From assembly GCA_015257705.1 (NCBI GenBank), contig JABZJR010000030.1, positions 1-8,364 of the forward strand: DNA of 8,364 nucleotides, written 5' to 3'. This DNA comes from Nanosynbacter sp. (GTDB lineage Bacteria; Patescibacteriota; Saccharimonadia; Saccharimonadales; Saccharimonadaceae). Below the pieces are notes generated by a model that made no database searches, had not been told where the DNA came from, and saw only the letters and a list, made by a program, of their open reading frames with translations. Both the position numbers and the translations under genes were made by a program. How positions within the stretch are numbered: the stretch's first letter is position 1; every line of letters begins with the position of its first letter. Below, in pieces: positions 1 through 7,835 of this stretch.

Positions 1-1757
1 GTTATACTGTTCTCATTTTTCGCAACAATTTCAGGCGTTCCCATTGCTACTACTTGACCGCCATTCACACCAGCTCCTGGCCCCATATCAACCAAAAAAT
101 CACTCTGACGAATCGTATCCTCGTCGTGCTCAACCACCAGCACAGAATTTCCTAAATCACGAAGGCGCTTCAGCATATCAATCAACTTGTCGTTGTCACG
201 TTGATGAAGTCCAATCGACGGCTCATCCAACACATAAAGCACGCCCTGAAGTCCAGCGCCAATTTGCGTCGCCAAGCGAATTCGCTGCGCCTCGCCACCG
301 CTCAATGTATTAGCCGCTCGACTTAGCTCCAAATAATTCAGCCCAACATTACTCATAAACGCCAAACGAGATTTAATTTCCTTCACAATCAAGCGAGCAA
401 TCGTCATTTCTTGCTCGGTCAATTGAAGCTTATTGTCAAACAAATCCAACGCGTCATCAACACTCAAATCGCACACGTCAACGATATTCAATTCATGAAC
501 CGTCACCGCCAAAACCACAGGTTTCAAGCGCGCACCCTTACAGGCATAACAGTCCCTCTCGCGCATAAATCGCTCAATATCTCGTCGCATAAAATCGCTA
601 TCAGTTTCTTTCCAACGCCGCTCCAGATTAGGAATAACACCCTCATAAGTCGTATCATAATGCCGACCGCCACCCAAATCAACGCGATATTTTTGGTCGC
701 CAGTTCCGTATAATATTTTATGTTTAGCATCATCAGAAAGCTTGCCTACGGGAACTTTCAAGCTAAAGCCGTGAGCTTCAGCAACAGACGCCAATCGCTT
801 CATATTCCAAGCGTCAGAATTCATTCGATTATACGGTCGAATTGCGCCTTCGGAAATTGTCAAATTGTTATTAAAGACCAATTCTGGATCGACCTCCAAC
901 CTCGACCCCAAACCCGTACACACAGGACAAGCTCCCTGCGGCGCGTTAAAACTAAACAGTCGCGGCTCCAGCTCTGGAATATCGACATCAGGGTGATCAA
1001 CACAAGCATATCTCTGCGAAAATGTCTTCACTTCGTCGCTATCCGCGTCCAAAACCTCGATAACGCCCTGACCTAGATCTAGCGCCTGCTCAACGCTCTG
1101 ACTCAATCGAGATCGCATTTCCGCCGTCAACGCCAGCCTATCAACCACCAGCTCGATGTTATGCTTGTAACTTTTTTGCAGCTCCGGAAATTCATCCAGC
1201 GCGTACACCACGCCATCCACACGAACCCTGGCATAACCAAGTCGCTGATATTGCTCCGGAATATGCGCAAACTCACCTTTTTTATTCTTAACAATTGGCG
1301 CCAATAGCAAAATTCGCTTATCAACAAATTGTCGCAGAATCTCGTCAATAATCACCTCGGTCGTGCGACGCGTCACTTCATTGCCACAAATCGGACAATG
1401 CGGCACGCCAATTCGTGCAAACAAAAGCCTAAGATAATCATATATTTCGGTAACTGTAGCCACGGTAGATCGCGGATTGCGGCTGGTCGACTTCTGGTCA
1501 ATCGAAATCGCTGGACTAAGCCCTTCAATCGAATCAACATCAGGCTTATCCATTGTGCCCAAAAATTGACGCGCATAAGAATTCAAGCTCTCCATGTAGC
1601 GGCGCTGACCTTCAGCATAAATCGTATCAAATGCCAGGCTGGACTTCCCAGACCCACTAAGCCCAGTAATCACCACCAGCTGATCTCGCGGAATCTCAAT
1701 ATCTACATTTTTCAGATTGTGCTCACGAGCACCTTTAACACGAATTACCTCTGTCAT
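1..1757 (-). CDS. uvrA: UvrA, excinuclease ABC subunit A (N-terminal 585 residues, truncated by window edge)
   Basis: UvrA is the damage-sensing ATPase of nucleotide excision repair; as a dimer it loads UvrB on lesions in the cytoplasm. The reading frame starts with ATG at 1757 and stays open to position 3, giving 585 of roughly 940 expected residues. Visible motifs in order are Walker A GLSGSGKS at residues 32-39; CPIC at 121-124; a zinc-module half C252-V-D-H255 followed by CPVC at 277-280; CYAC at 403-406, probably pairing with 121-124; the ABC signature LSGGEAQRIRLA from 485; Walker B with DEP at 511-513; and the switch His in VVEHD at 544. The second ABC half is outside the window. The usual CxxC at 252-255 is CxxH here. 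The start is supported by the UvrA-typical N terminus and a -10 box 9 nt upstream. There is no Shine-Dalgarno, so the mRNA is probably nearly leaderless. Confidence 0.97.
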   Translation of the reverse strand, partial: MTEVIRVKGAREHNLKNVDIEIPRDQLVVITGLSGSGKSSLAFDTIYAEGQRRYMESLNSYARQFLGTMDKPDVDSIEGLSPAISIDQKSTSRNPRSTVATVTEIYDYLRLLFARIGVPHCPICGNEVTRRTTEVIIDEILRQFVDKRILLLAPIVKNKKGEFAHIPEQYQRLGYARVRVDGVVYALDEFPELQKSYKHNIELVVDRLALTAEMRSRLSQSVEQALDLGQGVIEVLDADSDEVKTFSQRYACVDHPDVDIPELEPRLFSFNAPQGACPVCTGLGSRLEVDPELVFNNNLTISEGAIRPYNRMNSDAWNMKRLASVAEAHGFSLKVPVGKLSDDAKHKILYGTGDQKYRVDLGGGRHYDTTYEGVIPNLERRWKETDSDFMRRDIERFMRERDCYACKGARLKPVVLAVTVHELNIVDVCDLSVDDALDLFDNKLQLTEQEMTIARLIVKEIKSRLAFMSNVGLNYLELSRAANTLSGGEAQRIRLATQIGAGLQGVLYVLDEPSIGLHQRDNDKLIDMLKRLRDLGNSVLVVEHDEDTIRQSDFLVDMGPGAGVNGGQVVAMGTPEIVAKNENSI

Positions 1758-1766
1758 AACCGCTAT

Positions 1767-1772
1767 ATTATA
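1767..1772 (-). promoter_or_regulatory. -10 box of the uvrA promoter
   Basis: The minus strand reads TATAAT, a perfect -10 consensus, 9 nt before the uvrA ATG. Initiation about 7 nt downstream would leave a leader of only 2-3 nt. No convincing -35 is seen at 16-18 nt spacing. The call rests on consensus match and position. Confidence 0.7.
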
Positions 1773-1842
1773 CAGGTTTTTAACAATTTTTTCCAGTCCA
1801 AATATCGACGCAAATCAGAGTTAAAACACATTACGCTTATGA

Positions 1843-1871
1843 TTGCAAGTCAATATCTTATTTGCTACAGT
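1843..1871 (+). promoter_or_regulatory. Promoter of the small membrane-protein gene
   Basis: TTGCAA (1843-1848) and TACAGT (1866-1871) are separated by exactly 17 bp and match the -35 and -10 consensus at 4/6 and 4/6. Only 7 nt separate the -10 from the ATG at 1879, so transcription should start at or one base before the start codon. The promoter lies back-to-back with that of uvrA in a 121-bp divergent intergenic region, which shows no other recognisable feature. Confidence 0.6.
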
Positions 1872-1878
1872 TAGATCT

Positions 1879-2265
1879 ATGAGAAAGCTGGGCATTTACT
1901 TAGTTATAACACTCGGAGCGATACTACTCGCGCCTTTTGTAATTGACCAGCTATTTTTCTTCTTTTTCCTAGGAAAAATCCCCTTCACGAACATCAGTCT
2001 GCCCGCAATTTTAATGGTTATTTTCTGGGCAATTATCGTACCATCAGCAATTATCCTCAGAAAATCACTTTCTGCCCTGTTCTGGGAATTCATTAGCATT
2101 GCCGGCGAAATCGCACAACGACGAATCAACAGAAAAATCCGCTACTTTACACCAAATCAAAAAAGCGAACTTATTTTATTATCAATTTATCTACTTTCCA
2201 ATATGAAAAAGAGCGAGCCTTATGATGAGATTGAATCTCAAAAGCTCGCTCCGTCTATGACCTAA
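1879..2265 (+). CDS. Small membrane protein of unknown function (128 aa)
   Basis: I do not recognise the family. The protein begins with a short basic N terminus (MRKLG), then a hydrophobic helix at about residues 5-31 that includes a phenylalanine run, and a second helix at about 36-58. A further amphipathic, partly hydrophobic stretch spans about 62-80. A basic cytoplasmic-looking segment (QRRINRKIRYF) follows, then a leucine-rich patch and a polar tail. This suggests a two- or three-helix inner-membrane protein. The ATG at 1879 is preferred over the in-frame TTG at 1843 because that TTG lies in the -35 box, so it would not be transcribed. No Shine-Dalgarno is present, and the -10 spacing suggests a leaderless mRNA. 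The last 20 codons overlap an inverted repeat that acts as terminator for the convergent gene, so the tail sequence may be constrained by RNA structure. The promoter and membrane-like composition support a real gene; function is open. Confidence 0.6.
   Translation: MRKLGIYLVITLGAILLAPFVIDQLFFFFFLGKIPFTNISLPAILMVIFWAIIVPSAIILRKSLSALFWEFISIAGEIAQRRINRKIRYFTPNQKSELILLSIYLLSNMKKSEPYDEIESQKLAPSMT
2206..2251 (-). terminator. Intrinsic terminator of the propeller gene, inside the convergent coding sequence
   Basis: The arms GAGCGAGC (2211-2218) and GCTCGCTC (2244-2251) form a perfect 8-bp GC-rich stem. Inside the loop is a second inverted repeat, TGAGATT/AATCTCA (2226-2240). Read on the minus strand, the stem is followed directly by TTTTT (2210-2206), the classic U-tract. 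It lies 18 nt past the stop of the minus-strand propeller gene. On the plus strand the nearest T-run is 14 nt past the stem, so plus-strand activity is doubtful. Confidence 0.8.
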
Positions 2266-2269
2266 TTTT

Positions 2270-3493
2270 TTACAGCCGTTTTCTCAGCACCAACGCACCA
2301 GCGGCGACAGCCACAGCAGCTAACCCACCAACCATCCAAGTTGAAGTTCCTGTTTCAGCCAAACGCCCTGACGCTTTTCCTGGCTTTTGCCCAGGAGTGG
2401 CAGAAGTAGATGCTGAAGGAGTAGCGGTTCCACCCGCACCTGCTCCAGGAGTCACAGGCTGAGCTGCTGGCAGAGTTCCCACGCGGTAGACAGTGTTGTT
2501 CTTATGGTATACATAAAACAGCTTAGATCCATCGCTCGACATAGCCATCATATCATAATCGCTAGCACCATCCTCCGAATGCCAAGTCCTGCCTCCGTCT
2601 ACTGATATAAGAAGTGTCGTTGCCCTAGGGTTGGCGCCAGTAGTCGACTTAGTAGAAACAAATAACTTCTTACCGTCATCACTAATACCCGTCTGCATGA
2701 TCATATAACCAGCTGGGATTGGAGCGTTTGAAGGAGTCCAGTGATTACCGCCATCCAACGAAATCCTATCTCCCTCAAATATGTTATTTCCGTTATTACT
2801 GAATGATGTTGGCAGGACGTCCACATTTAAAACACCAGGGGTTTCCGTCCAGGTCTGACCATAATCAGTTGATCGTGCCATATCACCATAATTTTGAATA
2901 ATCATCGAGCCATTATTAGACACGTACCGAGGACACGACAGAACAGTAGTGACAGTACCTTTCTGAGTCCAGGTCTGACCGTCGTTAGTAGAAATGTAGG
3001 TTGTATAGCCAGTAGGACCACTACCAGAACAGCTGACTAAAAAGGAGCCGTCTGGGCTAATAAGTACGTTCCCGTGTACTGGATCCGGTCCCTTTTCCAC
3101 CCAACTCTGACCGCCGTCTGTTGATATACTGAAAGAATTTCCATATTCCAATACTATTTTAGACCCGTCCGCGCCAATCGACACGCGCTCTACTATTGCC
3201 TGCTTCGACCATATTTTTCTCCAAGTAGCTCCATCATCTGCAGACATCCAGAAGCTTGTATTATGAGCAGTATCCTGCTCCCAGCCAAAAAGTTTCGAGC
3301 CGTCTGGACTAATATAAATCTCGCCCAACCTATCAGAAACCGACCCTGGCGTTAAAGTCTTCCACGTGTGCCTTGCTTCTTCTGCTTTAGCCAGTGGTGA
3401 CAGAGCTGTAGATAAAGACAGCGTGAGCATAAGCATTAAAGCTACTGCGCTCTTTAATATGTTTTGTCCTTTTATTTTGTTTTTATATAACAT
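2270..3493 (-). CDS. Secreted, sortase-anchored Asp-box (BNR-type) beta-propeller surface protein
   Basis: This is a 407-residue surface protein. A signal peptide has a basic start (MLYKNKIKGQ), a hydrophobic core at about 14-33 and a likely cut after AKA at residue 37. Six Asp-boxes (S-x-D-x-G-x-x-W) begin at residues 84, 124, 168, 208, 245 and 297, alternating with SxDGSxL-like strands near 62, 108, 146, 192, 231, 271 and 319. This indicates about seven blades of a beta-propeller, with the N-terminal HTWKTL strand probably closing the ring. A Pro/Gly/Ser/Thr linker (343-376) leads to LAETG at 378-382, a hydrophobic helix and RKRL: a sortase cell-wall sorting signal of the LAxTG type. No sialidase FRIP motif is seen, so binding or adhesion is likelier than catalysis; this is inference. 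C155 and C187 might form a disulfide. The ATG is supported by a GGGAGG ribosome site 5-6 nt upstream. A broken paralogue lies directly upstream. Confidence 0.88.
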   Translation of the reverse strand: MLYKNKIKGQNILKSAVALMLMLTLSLSTALSPLAKAEEARHTWKTLTPGSVSDRLGEIYISPDGSKLFGWEQDTAHNTSFWMSADDGATWRKIWSKQAIVERVSIGADGSKIVLEYGNSFSISTDGGQSWVEKGPDPVHGNVLISPDGSFLVSCSGSGPTGYTTYISTNDGQTWTQKGTVTTVLSCPRYVSNNGSMIIQNYGDMARSTDYGQTWTETPGVLNVDVLPTSFSNNGNNIFEGDRISLDGGNHWTPSNAPIPAGYMIMQTGISDDGKKLFVSTKSTTGANPRATTLLISVDGGRTWHSEDGASDYDMMAMSSDGSKLFYVYHKNNTVYRVGTLPAAQPVTPGAGAGGTATPSASTSATPGQKPGKASGRLAETGTSTWMVGGLAAVAVAAGALVLRKRL

Positions 3494-3500
3494 TTTTTCC

Positions 3501-3507
3501 TCCCAAT
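3501..3507 (-). promoter_or_regulatory. Strong Shine-Dalgarno of the propeller gene
   Basis: The minus strand reads GGGAGG just upstream of an A-run and the ATG at 3493, with optimal spacing. It fixes this start and contrasts with the housekeeping genes in the window, which lack a ribosome site. Confidence 0.8.
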
Positions 3508-3524
3508 TTGTTTTTGTTATATAC

Positions 3525-3543
3525 GAATAGTTTATACCTATTC
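3525..3543 (-). repeat. Inverted repeat in the propeller-gene leader
   Basis: GAATAG and CTATTC form a 6-bp perfect stem around a 7-nt loop, about 20 nt upstream of the ribosome site. If the promoter at 3617-3645 is used, this hairpin lies in the 5' leader and could affect stability or translation. A DNA operator is an alternative. No riboswitch class is recognised. Confidence 0.4.
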
Positions 3544-3616
3544 TGGCATATTACATGACATTGGTCCCTCACCCAATTTACTGTTTGTTTTCACTACATA
3601 GTAATGATTGCTTTTA

Positions 3617-3645
3617 AATTAACATAAGCGCATACGCCATGTCAA
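3617..3645 (-). promoter_or_regulatory. Probable promoter of the intact propeller gene
   Basis: The minus strand shows a perfect -35, TTGACA (3645-3640), with TTAATT at 17-bp spacing (3622-3617) or GTTAAT at 16 bp. The -10 match is weak (3-4 of 6). Transcription would start near 3610, giving a leader of about 115 nt. It lies 43 bp past the stop of the broken paralogue, so the two genes need not share a transcript. Confidence 0.55.
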
Positions 3646-3687
3646 CAGTTTTTTATAAAATATACAACGATTTTAAAAGCGCGCGAT

Positions 3688-4924
3688 CTACAACCGTTTT
3701 CTTAGCGCTAATCCGCCAGCTACAACGGCGATAACAGCTAACCCACTAACTGCCCAAACAGAGTTTCCTGTTTCGGCAAGGTTTGATGATTTTTCTGGTT
3801 TTTTGCTGGAAGCGGATGACGATATTGTTGTTGCGGCGGTTGAAGCACCTGAAGATGAAGAGCCTGTGGACGAAGTGGCAGTTCCGCCTGTACCCGTACC
3901 AGTACCACCAGGAGTTACAGGTGGAGGCGTTGGTAGAGTTGCTAGTCGATAGATATTGTTATCTGGTGACACAGCCAATATCTTGTGACCATCAGCCGAC
4001 ATAGAGATAGACGCCGCAGAAGAAACCGTCTCATTGCCCCATTTCTGCCAAGTTTCACCCCCATCCGTAGTCACAACAACCGGTACAGCTGGAGTACCAT
4101 CAAATGTAGCAAATATTTTTTTACCGTCATTACTAATACCGCTCAACACGACATTACGTATGTCGTCTATAGGATACTCGGGCGTCTGAACCCAGTTGGC
4201 GCCACCATCTACAGATGTGTAAGAACCATCAAATGCACCCTTACTATTAGGGCTAAAGCTGACACGATCAACAGAATGTCCAATAGTAGACCAAGTCATG
4301 CCATAGTCGGTAGACTGCCGTAATGAGCCACCATTACTCCGACGAGCCATCTTTCCGCCATTAAAGACATAGTCGGGACCACTCCCCTCCTTTCGGCACC
4401 CAAGTATTGCCGCCATCGGTAGATACGCTCATAGGATCTGTATGGGAAGTTACACTCCCACACATAGCCAACGTGGAGCCGTCTGGACTCATAAATACAC
4501 GCGCAGTATCTGCAACGAACTGATTACGCTTAGTCCAAGTTCGACCGCCATCAGTAGAGATGTAGATAGCATTTTCACCATGCTTCCCCTTTACGACCAG
4601 CCTAGAGCCATCGGAGCTAACTAGCAATCCATTCGCACCTTCTGGCGCAGCGAAAGTATTCCAGCTTGCGCCATCGTCCACAGAAACCAGAAGACTAACG
4701 CCACCACCAGACAAATTTTTCCGCAAGACAAAAAGCTTTGACCCGTCCAGACTGACACGCGACTCCGAAATATTCCCCTGTCCAGGTATAGTTATATCTC
4801 TCCATGTATACTTAGGCGATTCCTCTGCTCTAACCAAAGGCGACAGAACTGCCAATGCTGATAATACAAATACTAAGGACAGCATTCCTATACATACTAC
4901 GTGTTTTCTGTTCTTAATCAACAT
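3688..4924 (-). pseudogene. Sortase-anchored Asp-box propeller protein, disrupted by a +1 frameshift
   Basis: This is a paralogue of the neighbouring 407-residue propeller protein, split over two frames. Part one (4924 to stop at 4361-4363) has a signal peptide ending SPLVRA, near residue 33, and Asp-boxes SVDDGASW (81-88), STDGGRTW (123-130) and STDGGNTW (168-175), then runs off into a short nonsense tail. Part two, in the +1 frame, resumes at SGPDYV, matching SCPRYV of the paralogue. It carries STDYGMTW, SVDGGANW and TTDGGETW, a Ser/Thr/Gly/Pro stalk, LAETG, a hydrophobic helix and RKRL, ending at TAG 3688. All six Asp-boxes match the paralogue blade for blade, so the ancestor was one gene of about 410 codons. 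The start at 4924 has GGAGG 5 nt upstream. The longer ATG at 4978 is rejected because it lies within the promoter. As read, the product would be a secreted, unanchored half-propeller. Recent decay, sequencing error or translational frameshifting are the alternatives. Confidence 0.82.
4376..4396 (-). other. Frameshift site in the broken propeller gene
   Basis: Frame zero is blade-like through TWVPKG and the +1 frame is blade-like from SGPDYV, so the shift lies in this segment, which contains AAAGGAGGGG with G4 at 4387-4384. The paralogue has six more codons (TVTTVL) between the same flanks. A net 14-nt deletion or a 1-nt insertion in the G-run would each explain the data. Confidence 0.75.
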
Positions 4925-4968
4925 CCGTTCCTCCATTTTTTGTTTTCCTATGCGAAACCATCTTTCTG

Positions 4969-4998
4969 ATTTTAGCATAACCGCGTTTCAGGCGTCAA
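4969..4998 (-). promoter_or_regulatory. Promoter of the broken propeller gene
   Basis: TTGACG (4998-4993) and TAAAAT (4974-4969) on the minus strand are spaced 18 bp and match consensus 5/6 and 5/6. The -35 lies in the last codons and stop of sbcB. Transcription should begin near 4962, leaving a leader of about 38 nt with GGAGG before the ATG at 4924. This suggests the gene is its own unit even though it follows sbcB closely. Confidence 0.7.
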
Positions 4999-6406
4999 CA
5001 GAAGGCAAGACCGATTCCAGCCATAACTGTAATTCCTGCAAAATAAACTGTTGTTCGTCAGTCGCGCTAGGTGCTAATCTCTGCAGAGATTTCATAAATT
5101 GCGGCAGTTGCGTCTGTAAATGACCAGTTCGCCATTCTTCCCATTGTCGCAACTCATCTTCACTAAGCAAATTAGGAAAACTTCGCGCTTTATAATGTAA
5201 CAATAGTGGCGACAATCGCTCATCCTGAAAATCCGGGTAAAAGTCAGCTAGCTCACGCTCATCGGCATTGCGCACAGCTTCAACACGAACTCGATCACTA
5301 TTATCCAAAAACCCGTCGTATAATTGCGCTTCTGGATCGGTCATTTTCTTAAACTCTGGCTTATTTTCAAATATACTACGCAACCTTTCAGCAAAATCCG
5401 GATGAGAAAGTAAAATATCTTGGTGCTTCTGTACGGTTTCCGCATCCAGAGAAATCTTCTTCCAGCCATCACCCTGAGTCAACACGCCAAGTGGCGAAAC
5501 TGCTGGACAGCGATTATATTGCAATTCCTTAACTGGCAATTTGATGAAATCCTCAGCTTGCCTTTCTTTCCACGTTGCAAATATCTTCGCTGACAATTCC
5601 TCAACGCTCAGATCAACAAACGGCGTCGGATCATAGCGCAAATCATAAACAATCACGCCGCCGTTTCGGCTCGTAGTTAGCGGAAAAGCCACGGTCGTTT
5701 TGGCGAATTCTTTGTCATATCGACCGCTGGCATAAACAAAAGGTTTTTTATCATCAACATTCACCAGTTTCTGGACTAATTTCTTGTCGCGCATTTTCAG
5801 CAAATAGTCGTACATTTGCGGCTGATTCTGCTTAATCAATTTAGTCACAGCAATCAACGCCGTCACGTCTGCTAGCGCATCATGCGCATTTTCATGCTCT
5901 ATTCCATTGGCTTTGGTGATGAGCTCCAAGCGGTTACTCGGCTCACCTTTATCGTCAACTGGCCACTCAATTCCTTCAGGTCGAAGCGCCCTGGTTAAGC
6001 GCACCACATCTAATAAATCCCACCTGGATCGACCATCTTTCCAGGTCCACTCATATGGATCGTAAAAATTCCGCCAAAACAAATGACGAATAAACTCGTC
6101 GTCAAAACGGATATTATTAAAACCAACAGCAATCGTATCAGGCGTAAATATTTCCTCGCTTAACATACGCGCAAATTGAGCCTCAGTGTAACCCTCTTCG
6201 ACAGTTTTTTGCGGCGTTATGCCCGTCACCATCAACGCATCAGGACTCGGCAGCGTATCGTCATTTAGTGTCACGAGAATATTATATGGTTCGCCAATCG
6301 GTTGCAAATCCATATCGGTTCGTTGACCGGCAAATTGCATAATTCGATCTTGCCTGGGATTAAGACCGCTAGTTTCAAGATCGTAGAAGAAAAATGTTTG
6401 CGCCAT
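4988..6406 (-). CDS. sbcB: Exodeoxyribonuclease I (ExoI, SbcB)
   Basis: ExoI degrades single-stranded DNA 3' to 5' and acts in recombination and repair. The protein has 472 residues against 475 in E. coli and is similar along its length. The DnaQ-like exonuclease domain (about 1-190) shows the acidic DEDDh set: D9 and E11 in YDLETSG, D102/D103 in RFDDE, H175 and D180 in NAHDALADV. Family signatures include VTGITPQ, NFYDPY, SRWDLLDV, ALRPEGI and LTKANGIEH. An SH3-like region (about 195-345) and a helical C-terminal domain with DAQLYDGF-type AQLYDGF and YKARSFPNLL motifs follow. The ATG at 6406 has a perfect extended -10 just 6 nt upstream and no Shine-Dalgarno, so the mRNA is predicted to be leaderless. 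The gene lies 46 bp after obg but has its own promoter. It ends at TGA, showing that UGA is a stop here. The next gene's promoter overlaps its 3' end. Confidence 0.96.
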   Translation of the reverse strand: MAQTFFFYDLETSGLNPRQDRIMQFAGQRTDMDLQPIGEPYNILVTLNDDTLPSPDALMVTGITPQKTVEEGYTEAQFARMLSEEIFTPDTIAVGFNNIRFDDEFIRHLFWRNFYDPYEWTWKDGRSRWDLLDVVRLTRALRPEGIEWPVDDKGEPSNRLELITKANGIEHENAHDALADVTALIAVTKLIKQNQPQMYDYLLKMRDKKLVQKLVNVDDKKPFVYASGRYDKEFAKTTVAFPLTTSRNGGVIVYDLRYDPTPFVDLSVEELSAKIFATWKERQAEDFIKLPVKELQYNRCPAVSPLGVLTQGDGWKKISLDAETVQKHQDILLSHPDFAERLRSIFENKPEFKKMTDPEAQLYDGFLDNSDRVRVEAVRNADERELADFYPDFQDERLSPLLLHYKARSFPNLLSEDELRQWEEWRTGHLQTQLPQFMKSLQRLAPSATDEQQFILQELQLWLESVLPSVDA

Positions 6407-6412
6407 ATTTAT

Positions 6413-6421
6413 ATTATACCA
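6413..6421 (-). promoter_or_regulatory. Extended -10 promoter of sbcB
   Basis: The minus strand reads TGG-TATAAT, a perfect extended -10 (TGn plus TATAAT), and the hexamer ends 6 nt before the ATG. The expected start of transcription is the A of the ATG itself. No good -35 is found at 17 bp, as is common with extended -10 promoters. A second TGG-TATAAA lies just upstream at 6437-6445 and could be a tandem start. Confidence 0.75.
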
Positions 6422-6452
6422 TCAAGCTCACGCTAATTTATACCAGCATAAT

Positions 6453-7829
<1,377 letters not shown>

Positions 7830-7835
7830 CTAGTT

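Noticed and set aside
44..1874. Plus-strand open frames opposite uvrA
   Set aside because: They are antisense shadows of uvrA with composition unlike proteins and no promoter or ribosome site of their own.
1843..1878. TTG 1843 as start of the membrane protein
   Set aside because: The TTG is the first triplet of the -35 box and would not be in the transcript; the ATG at 1879 fits the promoter spacing.
3646..3690. Terminator after the broken propeller gene (AGCGC and GCGCT near TTTT)
   Set aside because: Only about 5 bp of stem over a long loop and an interrupted T-run; too weak to call.
4361..4384. RF2-like programmed +1 frameshift in the broken propeller gene: an AGGAGGGG element upstream and frame zero ending in CTT TAA
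   Set aside because: The element lies 17 nt from CTT, not about 3 nt as in prfB. Homology to the paralogue also already switches frame at the G-run, well before CTT TAA, so the residues in between would be nonsense.
4361..4416. Internal start or re-initiation producing the C-terminal half of the broken propeller
   Set aside because: The ATG at 4416 opens with MAAILGCRKE, which is out-of-frame sequence, and has no ribosome site. The TAATG overlap at the frame-zero stop leads into a third frame, not the propeller frame.
2270..4924. Catalytic sialidase function for the propeller proteins
   Set aside because: Asp-boxes are structural and shared by many propellers. No FRIP motif or clear Arg triad is visible.
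4925..4978. Longer N terminus for the broken propeller (ATG 4978)
   Set aside because: That ATG overlaps the -10 region and precedes the predicted transcription start. The ATG at 4924 has GGAGG and yields a normal signal peptide.
4988..4990. UGA recoding (as in Gracilibacteria/SR1), which would fuse sbcB in frame to the next gene
   Set aside because: ExoI ends at the family's normal length at this TGA, a promoter overlaps the junction, and the next gene has its own ribosome site and signal peptide.
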